In this document: positions 29,318 to 37,582 of the stretch, one piece after another
Layout of the letters: every line of letters starts with the position of its first letter
How positions within the stretch are numbered: position 1 is the first letter of the stretch
Source: Nocardia sp. XZ_19_385
Lineage (GTDB): Bacteria > Actinomycetota > Actinomycetes > Mycobacteriales > Mycobacteriaceae
Direction: 5' to 3'
NCBI RefSeq assembly: GCF_015355755.1
Contig: NZ_JACVEE010000005.1
Coordinates: 186,001 to 250,000 of the forward strand
DNA: 64,000 nt
The notes under the pieces: model-generated
What the model was told of the DNA's origin: nothing
Databases searched by the model: none
The model's input: the letters and a program-made list of their open reading frames with translations, nothing else
Made by a program: the position numbers and the translations under genes

Positions 29318-29716
29318 GTGGCGAACGAGCGGACTCAGTTGATCGTGGTGGATGCGGCGAATGTGGTCGGCGCTAAACCGGATGGCTGGTGGCGGGATCG
29401 GGCCGGGGCGGCGCGGCGGTTGCTGTTGAAGATCGCGACGTTGAATGAACGCCCCGGTGATGTGGTGGTGGTGCTCGAAGGGGCGGCAAAGGCAGCGATC
29501 GAGAGTGACGCACCGGAATTCGATGTGCTTCGGGTGGTGGCGGCCGACGGGTCAGGGGATGACGCGATTGTCGGGGTGGTGGCGAAAGCCGTGGAGGCGG
29601 ACAGCAAGCGATCGATCATCGTGGTGACGGCGGATCGGGGACTCCGGGATCGCGTCGAAGCGCTCGGAGCGGCCACCGTGGGTCCGCACTGGCTGCTGGA
29701 CCGGATCGAGCCCTAA
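29318..29716 (+). CDS. NYN-domain (PIN-like) putative ribonuclease
   Basis: 132 residues from a GTG. PIN-like acidic residues: D12 in LIVVDAANVVG, a D-D pair in DGSGDDAIVGVV and D in VVTADRGLRDRV, which fits NYN/YacP-type RNases. Strand-helix alternation covers the whole length, so it is a single-domain protein. RNA target unknown. Convergent with trpF, overlapping it by 4 bp. Confidence 0.8.
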   Translation: MANERTQLIVVDAANVVGAKPDGWWRDRAGAARRLLLKIATLNERPGDVVVVLEGAAKAAIESDAPEFDVLRVVAADGSGDDAIVGVVAKAVEADSKRSIIVVTADRGLRDRVEALGAATVGPHWLLDRIEP

Positions 29717-30309
29717 GACAGCAGTCGGGCCTCGGTCACGAACTCGCGCATGAGCGCGTGATCCTTCACGCCCCGGCTGGACTCCACGCCGCTGGACACA
29801 TCCACACCCCACGGTCGCGCGGCCGCGATCGCCGCGCGCACATTCGCGGGCGACAAGCCGCCCGCGAGCAGCCATTTCCCGCTCGGCCGGGCGGTATTGA
29901 GCGCGCCGAGATCCCAGCGTTCGCCGGACCCGGCCACGGGGGAGTCCAGTAGCAGCCACTCCTCGCCGTAGGCGCCGGTGCGCACATCCGTGTCCGAGGT
30001 CAGCGACGTCGCTCGCAGCAGCCGGAACTCGGCCAGTTCATCGAACGCCGCCCGCGGATAGGAACCGTGCAACTGCAACGCGCCGACTCCCGCCGCGCGG
30101 GCCAGCGCACCGGCCTCGGCCGCCGGAATACCGTGCACGACACCAACGGACAGCACCTGCGGCGGCACGCCCTCGAGCAACCGCCGCACCACCTCGACCG
30201 AGATCTGCCGGGCGCTGGTGGTGAAAACGAACCCCACCGCGTCGGCTCCGGCGTCCACCGCCGTGGCCACATCCTCCTCGGTGCGCAGACCGCACAGCTT
30301 CACGAACAT
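29713..30309 (-). CDS. trpF: Phosphoribosylanthranilate isomerase TrpF
   Basis: 198 residues, a normal TrpF TIM barrel: FVKLCGLRTEEDVATAVDAGADAVGFVF start with the catalytic Cys, SARQIS phosphate region, LQLHG, LLLDSP with the catalytic Asp, LAGGLSPANV and the terminal GVDVSSGVESSRGVKD. Converts phosphoribosylanthranilate to CdRP in tryptophan synthesis. It stands alone, not with trp genes. Many actinobacteria lack TrpF because PriA does both HisA and TrpF steps, so a separate gene is noteworthy. Confidence 0.92.
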   Translation of the reverse strand: MFVKLCGLRTEEDVATAVDAGADAVGFVFTTSARQISVEVVRRLLEGVPPQVLSVGVVHGIPAAEAGALARAAGVGALQLHGSYPRAAFDELAEFRLLRATSLTSDTDVRTGAYGEEWLLLDSPVAGSGERWDLGALNTARPSGKWLLAGGLSPANVRAAIAAARPWGVDVSSGVESSRGVKDHALMREFVTEARLLS

Positions 30310-30380
30310 GCCGAAAACCCTATGCGACGAGCTGTCGCCTGTGCCGGAAGCCACAGCCCGCACGCGAGACCGCCGGTGGT

Positions 30381-30651
30381 ACTCGCGAATTCGACTCCGG
30401 CCCTGTTCGATCCGCTTGTGCTGCTAGGTCTGCTCGCGATAGCCATCTTGTCCTCGCTGGTGCCGCACGCACTCGAAATGACGGTCCTGCGGCAGATCAC
30501 GGCCGCGACCTTCGGCGTGCTGATGAGCCTGATGCCCGCGGTCGCCGCCGCTGCCGGTCTGCTGCTGCTCGGTGAAGCGCTGCAACTCGCGCAAGGGGCC
30601 GGAATAGCCCTGGTGGTGCTCGCGGCGGCGGGTGCGGCGCGCAGCGGATGA
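30381..30651 (+). pseudogene. Remnant of an EamA/RhtA-family transporter (C-terminal end only)
   Basis: The last ~89 codons of this frame read as the C-terminal half-domain of RhtA-like amino-acid exporters: LLAIAILSSLVPHALEMTVL, then RQITAATFGVLMSLMPAVAA and AGLLLLGEALQLAQGAGIAL. The preceding DNA is intergenic or antisense to trpF and shows no N-terminal transporter sequence, so about two thirds of the gene is missing. A short expressed membrane protein cannot be excluded, but no start with a ribosome site is seen. Confidence 0.75.
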
Positions 30652-30688
30652 GGCTTGATTGCTGATCATGTGCTGTTAGCGTGGCGCC

Positions 30689-31891
30689 GTGTCTAACAGC
30701 CGGAACCATTCGGCCTGGGCGATCCCGCTCGTTGTCGCGATGGGATTGCTGAGCCTGCTGGCGGTGTCGTATCTGGGCAGCGTCGTCAATTCCGAACAGC
30801 ACCTGCGCGATTTCCCGCTGGTGCTGGTCAACGCCGATCAGGGCGCCTACGGCGCGCAGGTCGCCGGCGAAGTCACCGACGCGCTGGCGGGTCAGGTCGC
30901 GCTGCGGGTGACCGATACGGCGGAGGCCGAGCGACTGCTGTCGCTGGGAAATGTGTACGGCGCGGTCATGATTCCGGCGGATTTCAGCGACCGGCTGACT
31001 GCCCTGGGTCGCCCCGACGCCGATCTCGGCACACCGCCGGTCCTCGAAATCCGGACCAACCCGCGAGCGGGCGCGGTCGGAGCCTCGCTGGCCACCGAAC
31101 TGGTCACTCCGGCACTCGCCCAGATCAATCGTCAGCTCGGCATCGACGCCACCACACGCGCCCGCGGCAACGGTGTCCAGCTGTCCGCCGCCGCACTGGT
31201 CACCCTCACCGACCCGGTGCGAGTGGCCGACACCCAGTACCGCCCACTGCCCACGGGCACCGGCAACGGCATCTCCGTCTTCTACTACACGCTGCTGCTG
31301 GTACTCACCGGATTCACCGGCAGCGTGCTGGTCAGCTCCGGCGTCGACGCCGCGGTCGCGGGCCGGCCGGACATCTCCGCTTGGCGGGTACTGGGATTCA
31401 AGTGGGCGCTCTTCGCGGTCGTCGCGCTGCTGATGGCCGGTATCTACCAGTTGATCGCCGCGCACCTCGGCATGCCGATCGAGCACCACCTCATGCTCTA
31501 CTGCTTCGGCGCGTTCGCGGCCTTCGCTGTCGGCGTTACCGCACTGGGAATCTCGGCCACCACCTCCGCGCTGGCATCGGCGTTCCGGATGCCGATCCTC
31601 GCGATCCTCTCGATGCCGATCAATCTGCTGCTGTTCATCGCGCTGGGCATCCCGTCCTCGGGCGGTATCCGGCCGATCGAAGCGGCCCCCGGCGCGTACC
31701 ACGTGCTGGCCACGTTCGAGCCGATGCGGCAGGTGTATCTCGGTGTCCGGTCGATCCTCTACTTCGATGCCCGCGCGGACGCGGGCCTGACCCAGGCGGT
31801 CATCATGTGCGCGATCGGCCTGGGTCTCGGGGTGCTCGTCGGCGTACTGGCCACCATCGGAAACGAACGCTTCCGCACGCGGGCGGCGTAA
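30689..31891 (+). CDS. YhgE/Pip-like (DUF3533/ABC-2-type) membrane protein
   Basis: 400 residues from a GTG. One N-terminal TM helix (IPLVVAMGLLSLLAVSYLGS), a ~190-residue external domain with the family phrase PLVLVNADQGA and YGAVMIPADFSDRL, then five TM helices including LVSSGVDAAVAGRPDISAW. The architecture matches YhgE/Pip and DUF3533 proteins of the ABC-2 membrane superfamily, some of which export or act as phage receptors. No ATPase partner is adjacent. 11 bp ahead of the oxidoreductase gene. Confidence 0.78.
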   Translation: MSNSRNHSAWAIPLVVAMGLLSLLAVSYLGSVVNSEQHLRDFPLVLVNADQGAYGAQVAGEVTDALAGQVALRVTDTAEAERLLSLGNVYGAVMIPADFSDRLTALGRPDADLGTPPVLEIRTNPRAGAVGASLATELVTPALAQINRQLGIDATTRARGNGVQLSAAALVTLTDPVRVADTQYRPLPTGTGNGISVFYYTLLLVLTGFTGSVLVSSGVDAAVAGRPDISAWRVLGFKWALFAVVALLMAGIYQLIAAHLGMPIEHHLMLYCFGAFAAFAVGVTALGISATTSALASAFRMPILAILSMPINLLLFIALGIPSSGGIRPIEAAPGAYHVLATFEPMRQVYLGVRSILYFDARADAGLTQAVIMCAIGLGLGVLVGVLATIGNERFRTRAA

Positions 31892-31901
31892 CGTCGCTCC
31901 A

Positions 31902-32918
31902 ATGTCGTACCAGGTACATGTTCAGCTGGATGCCGCGCCGGCCGAAGCCGCCCGCCGCGCAACCGATCTCGCCGCCTGCGGCATCGACGGACTCTTCACT
32001 TTCGAAGGCCAGCACGACGTGTTCTTCCCGCTGCTCGCTGCCGCGTCAGCGGTCGATGTCGCACTGTTCACCAACGTCGCGATCGCACTGCCGAGAAGCC
32101 CGCTACACCTGGCCCACGCGGCCTACGACCTCCAGGTCGTGAGCGGGGGAAGGTTCCGCCTCGGCCTCGGCTCCCAGGTGCAAGCCCACATCGAGCGCCG
32201 CTACGGCAGCACCTGGTCGCGCCCTGCCGCCCGCATGCGCGACACCGTCCGCGCCGTGAAAGCGATATTCGATGCGTGGGAAGGCAATTCGCGACTCGAC
32301 TTCCGCGGCGAATTCAGCACTCACACCCTCATGTCCCCGTATTTCGATCCCGGCCCCAGTCCCTTCGGTCCGCCCCCGATTCAGCTCGGCGCGCTGGGGC
32401 CGGTGATGACCACCGCGGCGGCGGCCGTCGCCGACGGCTTGCTGGTCATGCCGTTCAACAGCAAACGCCACTTCGAGGAACGCACCCTGCCCGCGGTCGA
32501 ACGCGGCTTGAACGAATCCGCCCGTACCCCTGCCGATTTCGAGATCATCCCGCAGGTCATCGTCGGCACCGGTCGCGACGACGCCGAATTGGCCGCCGCC
32601 ACAACAGGAGTCCGCAGGCTGGTCGGCTTCTACGCGTCCACGCCCAACTACGTTCCGGTGCTGGAGGTCGAGGGCTGGCAGGACAAACAACCGACCCTCG
32701 CCGCCATGGCCAGACGCGGCGCGTTCAACGACATGGCCGCGCTGGTCGACGACACCATGCTCCACACCCTCGCCGTCATCGGCACCCCGGAGGAGTGCGC
32801 CCAGCAGATCGCCGACCGCTTCGGCGACCACGCCCACCAAGTCTGCTGCTACTTCCCGGGATACGACATCTCCTCGGCCAACCTGACCGACCTGGTTGCG
32901 GCACTGCACGCCACCTAG
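31902..32918 (+). CDS. F420-dependent LLM-class oxidoreductase (TIGR03617-like)
   Basis: 338 residues of bacterial-luciferase TIM-barrel type: LFTNVAIALPRSPLHLAHAAYDLQVVSGGRFRLGLGSQV, RMRDTVRAVKAIFDAWEG and PPIQLGALGPVMTTAAAAVADG are the expected barrel strands and phosphate-binding region. This subgroup is predicted to use coenzyme F420. Substrate unknown. ATG start 10 bp after the YhgE-like gene, so possibly one transcript. Confidence 0.88.
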   Translation: MSYQVHVQLDAAPAEAARRATDLAACGIDGLFTFEGQHDVFFPLLAAASAVDVALFTNVAIALPRSPLHLAHAAYDLQVVSGGRFRLGLGSQVQAHIERRYGSTWSRPAARMRDTVRAVKAIFDAWEGNSRLDFRGEFSTHTLMSPYFDPGPSPFGPPPIQLGALGPVMTTAAAAVADGLLVMPFNSKRHFEERTLPAVERGLNESARTPADFEIIPQVIVGTGRDDAELAAATTGVRRLVGFYASTPNYVPVLEVEGWQDKQPTLAAMARRGAFNDMAALVDDTMLHTLAVIGTPEECAQQIADRFGDHAHQVCCYFPGYDISSANLTDLVAALHAT

Positions 32919-33059
32919 CGCCCGCCACTCTCTGGGGTGATTTTCGCACCCCTCCGGCGGCCGAGCCGCCGCCCCAGGGTGCCTTCTGGGCCAGTTGCTT
33001 TTGCTCGAACATTGTTCGTACAGGCAAAAGCCAGCAACTTCCCCCAGAGAGATCCGTCC

Positions 33060-33587
33060 TTGAGAAACTTCAGCAGCCGCGCAACAGCAGGACTGTTCAT
33101 CGGCACCCTGACCGCCGCCGCCCTCGTCGCCGTCCCCGCCACGGCGCACGCCGAGCAAGCGGACGACGTCGTCACCATCCAGCAGGTTTCCAGCGGGCGC
33201 TATCTCGACGCCTGGGCCGACGGCACCCACGACTACAACGTCGTCACCCGGCCGAAGCAGGGGGACACCAGCCAGCAGTGGCGGATCAACTGGGATGACA
33301 GCGGCACCGGAACCGGCACCGTGCAGCAGGTCAGCAGCCACCGCTACCTGGACGCCCACGAGATCGAGTCACTGGACTACCGCCTGGTCACCCGCCCCGC
33401 CCAGAACAACAACACCCAGCTCTGGCACATCCGCGCCATCGGCGACGGCAAGTACACGATCCAGCAGGTCTCCAACAACCGCTATGTGGACGCCCACGAG
33501 ATCGCCGAGAAGGACTACAACGTGGTCAGCCGTCCGGCACAGAACAATCCGACCCAGCAATTCGTGCTGGTAGTGGTCGGCCACTGA
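33060..33587 (+). CDS. Secreted ricin-B-type (RICIN) lectin-like protein
   Basis: 175 residues beginning at a TTG with GAGAGA upstream. Signal peptide ends near AHA-EQA (residue 32). The mature protein is a single beta-trefoil made of three clear repeats at about 39-75, 87-122 and 132-168, each with QQVSxxRYxDA, then DYxxVxRPxQ and a TQxW/F ending. It should bind carbohydrate or another extracellular ligand; no catalytic domain is attached. Followed by a strong hairpin. Confidence 0.85.
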   Translation: MRNFSSRATAGLFIGTLTAAALVAVPATAHAEQADDVVTIQQVSSGRYLDAWADGTHDYNVVTRPKQGDTSQQWRINWDDSGTGTGTVQQVSSHRYLDAHEIESLDYRLVTRPAQNNNTQLWHIRAIGDGKYTIQQVSNNRYVDAHEIAEKDYNVVSRPAQNNPTQQFVLVVVGH

Positions 33588-33601
33588 CCCCGAGGTCCCC
33601 T

Positions 33602-33638
33602 CTGTTCCGCCGCATCTCCTTTGGATGCGGCGGAACAG
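33602..33638 (+). terminator. Intrinsic terminator hairpin after the lectin gene
   Basis: CTGTTCCGCCGCATC (33602-33616) pairs perfectly with GATGCGGCGGAACAG (33624-33638) around a 7-nt loop, 14 bp after the stop codon. No T-run follows, as is common in actinobacteria. Confidence 0.85.
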
Positions 33639-33877
33639 TCGCGTGTTGGATGACCGCGCTGTCGCCGACCTCGTTCCGGTGATTGCCACCGGTCTGCTGA
33701 ACCCAGTGACGCTGGCGCGCCTCGGTCCGGCGTGGCCCATAAAACAGCGCATTCTTCTGTGCTCTACTCGACTGTCGAGTCCTATTGCTATCCGATTGCT
33801 GTTGATTGATACCGGCTTCCGCAACGGCGGCATCGCCCGGTGCGCCGAGGGAAAGGGATGATGGGGATGGGTCACAC
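33639..33877 (+). promoter_or_regulatory. nar operon upstream region with perfect palindrome
   Basis: This 239-bp gap before narG contains ACTCGAC-T-GTCGAGT at 33766-33780, a perfect dyad, followed by an A/T-richer stretch in which TTGCTA (33784-33789) and GATACC (33807-33812) are 17 bp apart and could be -35/-10 elements. The palindrome just upstream of the promoter would suit an activator or repressor of nitrate respiration. I see no clear GlnR box (GTnAC-n6-GnAAC). Confidence 0.4.
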
Positions 33878-36800
33878 ATGGTGATGAGCCGACCGGCCAC
33901 CGGTCCAGGCGAGACCGGCGAACTGCTGCTGCGCTCGGCGCGCTGGTTCCGTCCGGGCACGCCGGCGGCGGATCTGCACAGCGAACAGATCGAGGGCGGG
34001 CGCGAAGGCGATGTGTTCTACCGCGACCGGTGGAGCCACGACAAGATCGTCTACTCCACCCACGGTGTGAACTGCACCGGCTCGTGCCGCTGGAAGGTCT
34101 ACGTCAAGGACGGCATCATCACCTGGGAGACCCAGGCCACCGACTATCCCTCGGTCGGCCCGGATCGCCCCGAGTACGAGCCGCGCGGTTGCCCGCGCGG
34201 CGCCTCGTTCTCCTGGTACACCTACTCGCCGACCCGGGTCCGCTATCCGTATATCCGCGGTGTGCTGCTGGAGCTGTATCGCGAGGCCCGCACCCGCCTC
34301 GGCGATCCGGTCCTGGCATGGGCTGACATCCAAGCCGATCCGGAACGCCGGCGGCGCTACCAGCAGGCCCGGGGCAAGGGCGGCCTGGTGCGCGCCACCT
34401 GGGACGAGGCGATCGAGATCGCCGCCGCCGCACACGTGCACGCGATCAAGAACTACGGCCCGGACCGGGTCGCCGGGTTCTCGCCGATCCCCGCGATGTC
34501 GATGGTCTCGCATGCCTCGGGCGCACGATTCATGGGTTTGATCGGCGCGCCCATGCTGTCGTTCTACGACTGGTACGCCGATCTGCCGGTCGCCTCGCCG
34601 CAGGTGTTCGGTGACCAGACCGATGTGCCCGAGTCCGGTGACTGGTGGGACGCGGCCTATCTCATGATGTGGGGCTCCAACGTCCCGGTGACCCGCACCC
34701 CGGACGCGCACTGGATGGCCGAGGCGCGCTACCGCGGTCAGAAGGTCGTGGTCGTCGCCCCCGACTATGCCGACAACGCCAAGTTCGCCGACGAATGGCT
34801 GCACCCGCATCCGGGCACCGACGGCGCACTCGCCCTGGCGATGGGCCATGTGGTGCTCAAGGAATGCTTCGTGGACCGGCAGGTGCCGTTCTTCACCGAC
34901 TACATCCGGCAGTTCACCGACCTGCCGTTCCTGGTGACGCTGACCGAACGGGACGGCGCTTACGTGCCGGACAAGTTCGTGCGCGCGGCCGATCTCGGCG
35001 ACACCGGGGAGGGCGCGCAGTGGAAGACGGTGCTGCTGGACGAGACCAGCGGGCAACCGGTGGTGCCGAACGGTTCGCTGGGCTTCCGGTGGACCGAATC
35101 CGGCGCGGGCCGTTGGAATTTGGATCTCGAGCAGGTCCGGCCGCTGCTGTCGCTGCACGGGCGCGGCAGCGGCGTGGAGGTGGTGCTGCCGCGCTTCGAC
35201 ACCGAGGGCGGCGAGCACGGCCAGGGCCGCGGCGAGACGCTGCGCCGCGGTGTTCCGGCGCAGCGGCTGACTGCGGACGGGCCGCTGGTGACCACGGTCT
35301 TCGATCTGCTGCTGGCCCAATACGGAGTGGCCCGAACGGAATTGCCCGGGGACTGGCCCAGTTCGTACGCCGACGCCGAAGCTTCCTGCACGCCCGCGTG
35401 GGCCGAGCGGATCACCTCGGTACCGGCGGCGCGCACTATCAAGATCGCCCGCGAATTCGCTGCTGTCGCAGAGGAATCCAAGGGCCGCTGCATGATTCTC
35501 ATGGGCGCGGGCACCAATCACTGGTTCCACTCCGAGACGATCTACCGCGCGTTCCTCTCGCTGCTGCTGCTCACCGGTTGTCAAGGCCGCAACGGCGGCG
35601 GCTGGGCCCACTACGTCGGGCAGGAGAAGTGCCGCCCGGTGACCGGCTGGGCCACCCTGGCCTCGGCCAACGACTGGTCCCGGCCGCCGCGTCAAATGAT
35701 CGGCACCGCATGGTTTTTCACCAACACCGATCAGTGGCGTTACGACGGATTCACCGCCGATGTCATGGCCTCGCCGCTCGGCACGGGCCGCTTCGAGGGC
35801 ATGACCGGGGCCGATGTGCTGGCTCAGTCCGCGCGCATGGGCTGGATGCCGTCGTACCCGACTTTCGACCGCAACCCGCTGGACCTGGCCGACGAGGCAA
35901 CCGCCTCCGGTAAAGCGCCCGCCGATTATGTGGTGGACGAGTTACGCAGCGGCCGAATGGGTTTCGCTTGCGAGGACCCGGACGCGCCGCAGAACTGGCC
36001 GCGCGTGCTCACGCTGTGGCGGTCCAACCTGCTGGGCTCCTCGGCCAAAGGCGCGGAATACTTCACCAAACACCTGCTGGGCACCCAGTCCTCGCTGCGC
36101 GCCGAACAAGCGCCCCCGGAGGCGCGCCCCCGGGATGTGGTGTGGCACGACGAGGCTCCGGAGGGCAAGCTCGACCTGCTGCTCACGATCGATTTCCGCA
36201 TGACCTCCTCGACCATGCTCTCCGACGTGGTGCTGCCCGCCGCGACCTGGTACGAGAAGCACGATCTGTCCTCCACGGACATGCATCCCTACGTGCATTC
36301 CTTTGCCCCAGCGGTGAATCCGCCGTGGCAGGCGCGCACCGACTTCGACGCCTTCTACGATCTGGCGTCGCGACTGAGCGAGCTCGCCGTCGGCCACCTC
36401 GACACCCGGCACGATGTGGTGGCGACCGCGCTGCAGCACGACACCGTCGGTGAGACAGCGCAACCCGGCGGTGTCGCGCTGGATTGGCGTGCGGGAGACT
36501 GCGAGCCGATCCCCGGCCAGACCATGCCCGGGCTGACGGTGGTGGAGCGCGACTACACCGCCATCGCAACGAAATTCGCTTCGCTGGGCCCGCTGGCCGA
36601 CAAACTCGGCTTACCGGCCAAGGGCATCATGCTGCGCCCCGATGCCGAGATCGACTATCTGCGCGGCGTCAACGGCGTAGTGGCCTCGGGGATCGCCGCC
36701 GGGCGTCCGGCGCTGGACACCGATCTCAAGGCCGCCAACGCGATTCTCGCGCTGTCCGGAACGACCAACGGGCGCTTGGCGGTTCAGGGTTTCGAGACCC

Positions 36801-37582
36801 TGGAGAAGCGCACCGGCCAGCACATGGCACACCTGGCGCTGGAGAAGGAGGGTGTGCGGATCACTTACGCCGACACCCAGGCTGCCCCGGTGCCGGTCAT
36901 CACCTCGCCGGAGTGGTCGGGCAGTGAATCCGGCGGGCGGCGGTACGCGCCGTTCACCCTCAACACCGAACATCTCAAACCCTGGCACACGCTGACCGGG
37001 CGGCAGCATTTCTTCCTCGACCACGACTGGATGCACGAGCTGGGGGAGGCGCTGCCGGTGTACCGGCCGCCGCTGGACATGCGGCGGCTCTTCGGCGAAC
37101 CCGCGCTCGGGCCGGATGGCCAGAACGAAGTGACCGTCCGCTATCTGACCCCGCACAACAAGTGGTCGATTCACTCGGAGTACCAGGACAACCTGTTCAT
37201 GCTGTCGCTTTCGCGTGGCGGGCAAGGGATCTGGATGTCGGTGGAGGATGCCGAGGCCATCGGTGTCGCCGACAACGACTGGATCGAGGCGGTGAACCGC
37301 AACGGCGTGGTGGTGGCGCGCGCCATCGTGTCCCCGCGGATGCCGCGCGGGACGGTGTACATGCACCACGCGCAGGAGCGCACGGTCAACGTCCCGAAGT
37401 CCGAAACCGACGGCCGCCGTGGCGGTATCCACAATTCGCTGACCCGGGTGCTGCTCAAACCCACCCATCTGATCGGCGGCTACGCCCAATTGTCCTGGGC
37501 ATTCAACTATTTCGGCCCGACCGGCAACCAGCGTGACGAGATCACCGTGATCCGCCGCCGCACCCAGGAGGTGACGTACTGA
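33878..37582 (+). CDS. narG: Respiratory nitrate reductase alpha subunit NarG
   Basis: 1,234 residues, full length. FS0 iron-sulfur ligands H62, C66, C70 and C105 (THGVNCTGSC, PRGCPRGA) and the molybdenum ligand Asp231 (SFYDWYADLP) are present, so the enzyme should be active. It reduces nitrate to nitrite with bis-MGD cofactor on the cytoplasmic face. Starts at 33878 or 33884 are both possible; no Tat RR motif is evident at the N-terminus, as in classical membrane-bound NarG. First of narGHJI; TGATG overlap with narH. Confidence 0.98.
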   Translation: MVMSRPATGPGETGELLLRSARWFRPGTPAADLHSEQIEGGREGDVFYRDRWSHDKIVYSTHGVNCTGSCRWKVYVKDGIITWETQATDYPSVGPDRPEYEPRGCPRGASFSWYTYSPTRVRYPYIRGVLLELYREARTRLGDPVLAWADIQADPERRRRYQQARGKGGLVRATWDEAIEIAAAAHVHAIKNYGPDRVAGFSPIPAMSMVSHASGARFMGLIGAPMLSFYDWYADLPVASPQVFGDQTDVPESGDWWDAAYLMMWGSNVPVTRTPDAHWMAEARYRGQKVVVVAPDYADNAKFADEWLHPHPGTDGALALAMGHVVLKECFVDRQVPFFTDYIRQFTDLPFLVTLTERDGAYVPDKFVRAADLGDTGEGAQWKTVLLDETSGQPVVPNGSLGFRWTESGAGRWNLDLEQVRPLLSLHGRGSGVEVVLPRFDTEGGEHGQGRGETLRRGVPAQRLTADGPLVTTVFDLLLAQYGVARTELPGDWPSSYADAEASCTPAWAERITSVPAARTIKIAREFAAVAEESKGRCMILMGAGTNHWFHSETIYRAFLSLLLLTGCQGRNGGGWAHYVGQEKCRPVTGWATLASANDWSRPPRQMIGTAWFFTNTDQWRYDGFTADVMASPLGTGRFEGMTGADVLAQSARMGWMPSYPTFDRNPLDLADEATASGKAPADYVVDELRSGRMGFACEDPDAPQNWPRVLTLWRSNLLGSSAKGAEYFTKHLLGTQSSLRAEQAPPEARPRDVVWHDEAPEGKLDLLLTIDFRMTSSTMLSDVVLPAATWYEKHDLSSTDMHPYVHSFAPAVNPPWQARTDFDAFYDLASRLSELAVGHLDTRHDVVATALQHDTVGETAQPGGVALDWRAGDCEPIPGQTMPGLTVVERDYTAIATKFASLGPLADKLGLPAKGIMLRPDAEIDYLRGVNGVVASGIAAGRPALDTDLKAANAILALSGTTNGRLAVQGFETLEKRTGQHMAHLALEKEGVRITYADTQAAPVPVITSPEWSGSESGGRRYAPFTLNTEHLKPWHTLTGRQHFFLDHDWMHELGEALPVYRPPLDMRRLFGEPALGPDGQNEVTVRYLTPHNKWSIHSEYQDNLFMLSLSRGGQGIWMSVEDAEAIGVADNDWIEAVNRNGVVVARAIVSPRMPRGTVYMHHAQERTVNVPKSETDGRRGGIHNSLTRVLLKPTHLIGGYAQLSWAFNYFGPTGNQRDEITVIRRRTQEVTY

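Noticed and set aside
33639..33877. GlnR or NarL box controlling narGHJI
   Set aside because: No GTnAC-n6-GnAAC or paired heptamer is visible; only the ACTCGAC-T-GTCGAGT dyad, whose regulator is unknown.
33872..35695. A 607-codon minus-strand open frame opposite narG
   Set aside because: Antisense shadow of narG with no start signal and no recognisable domain.
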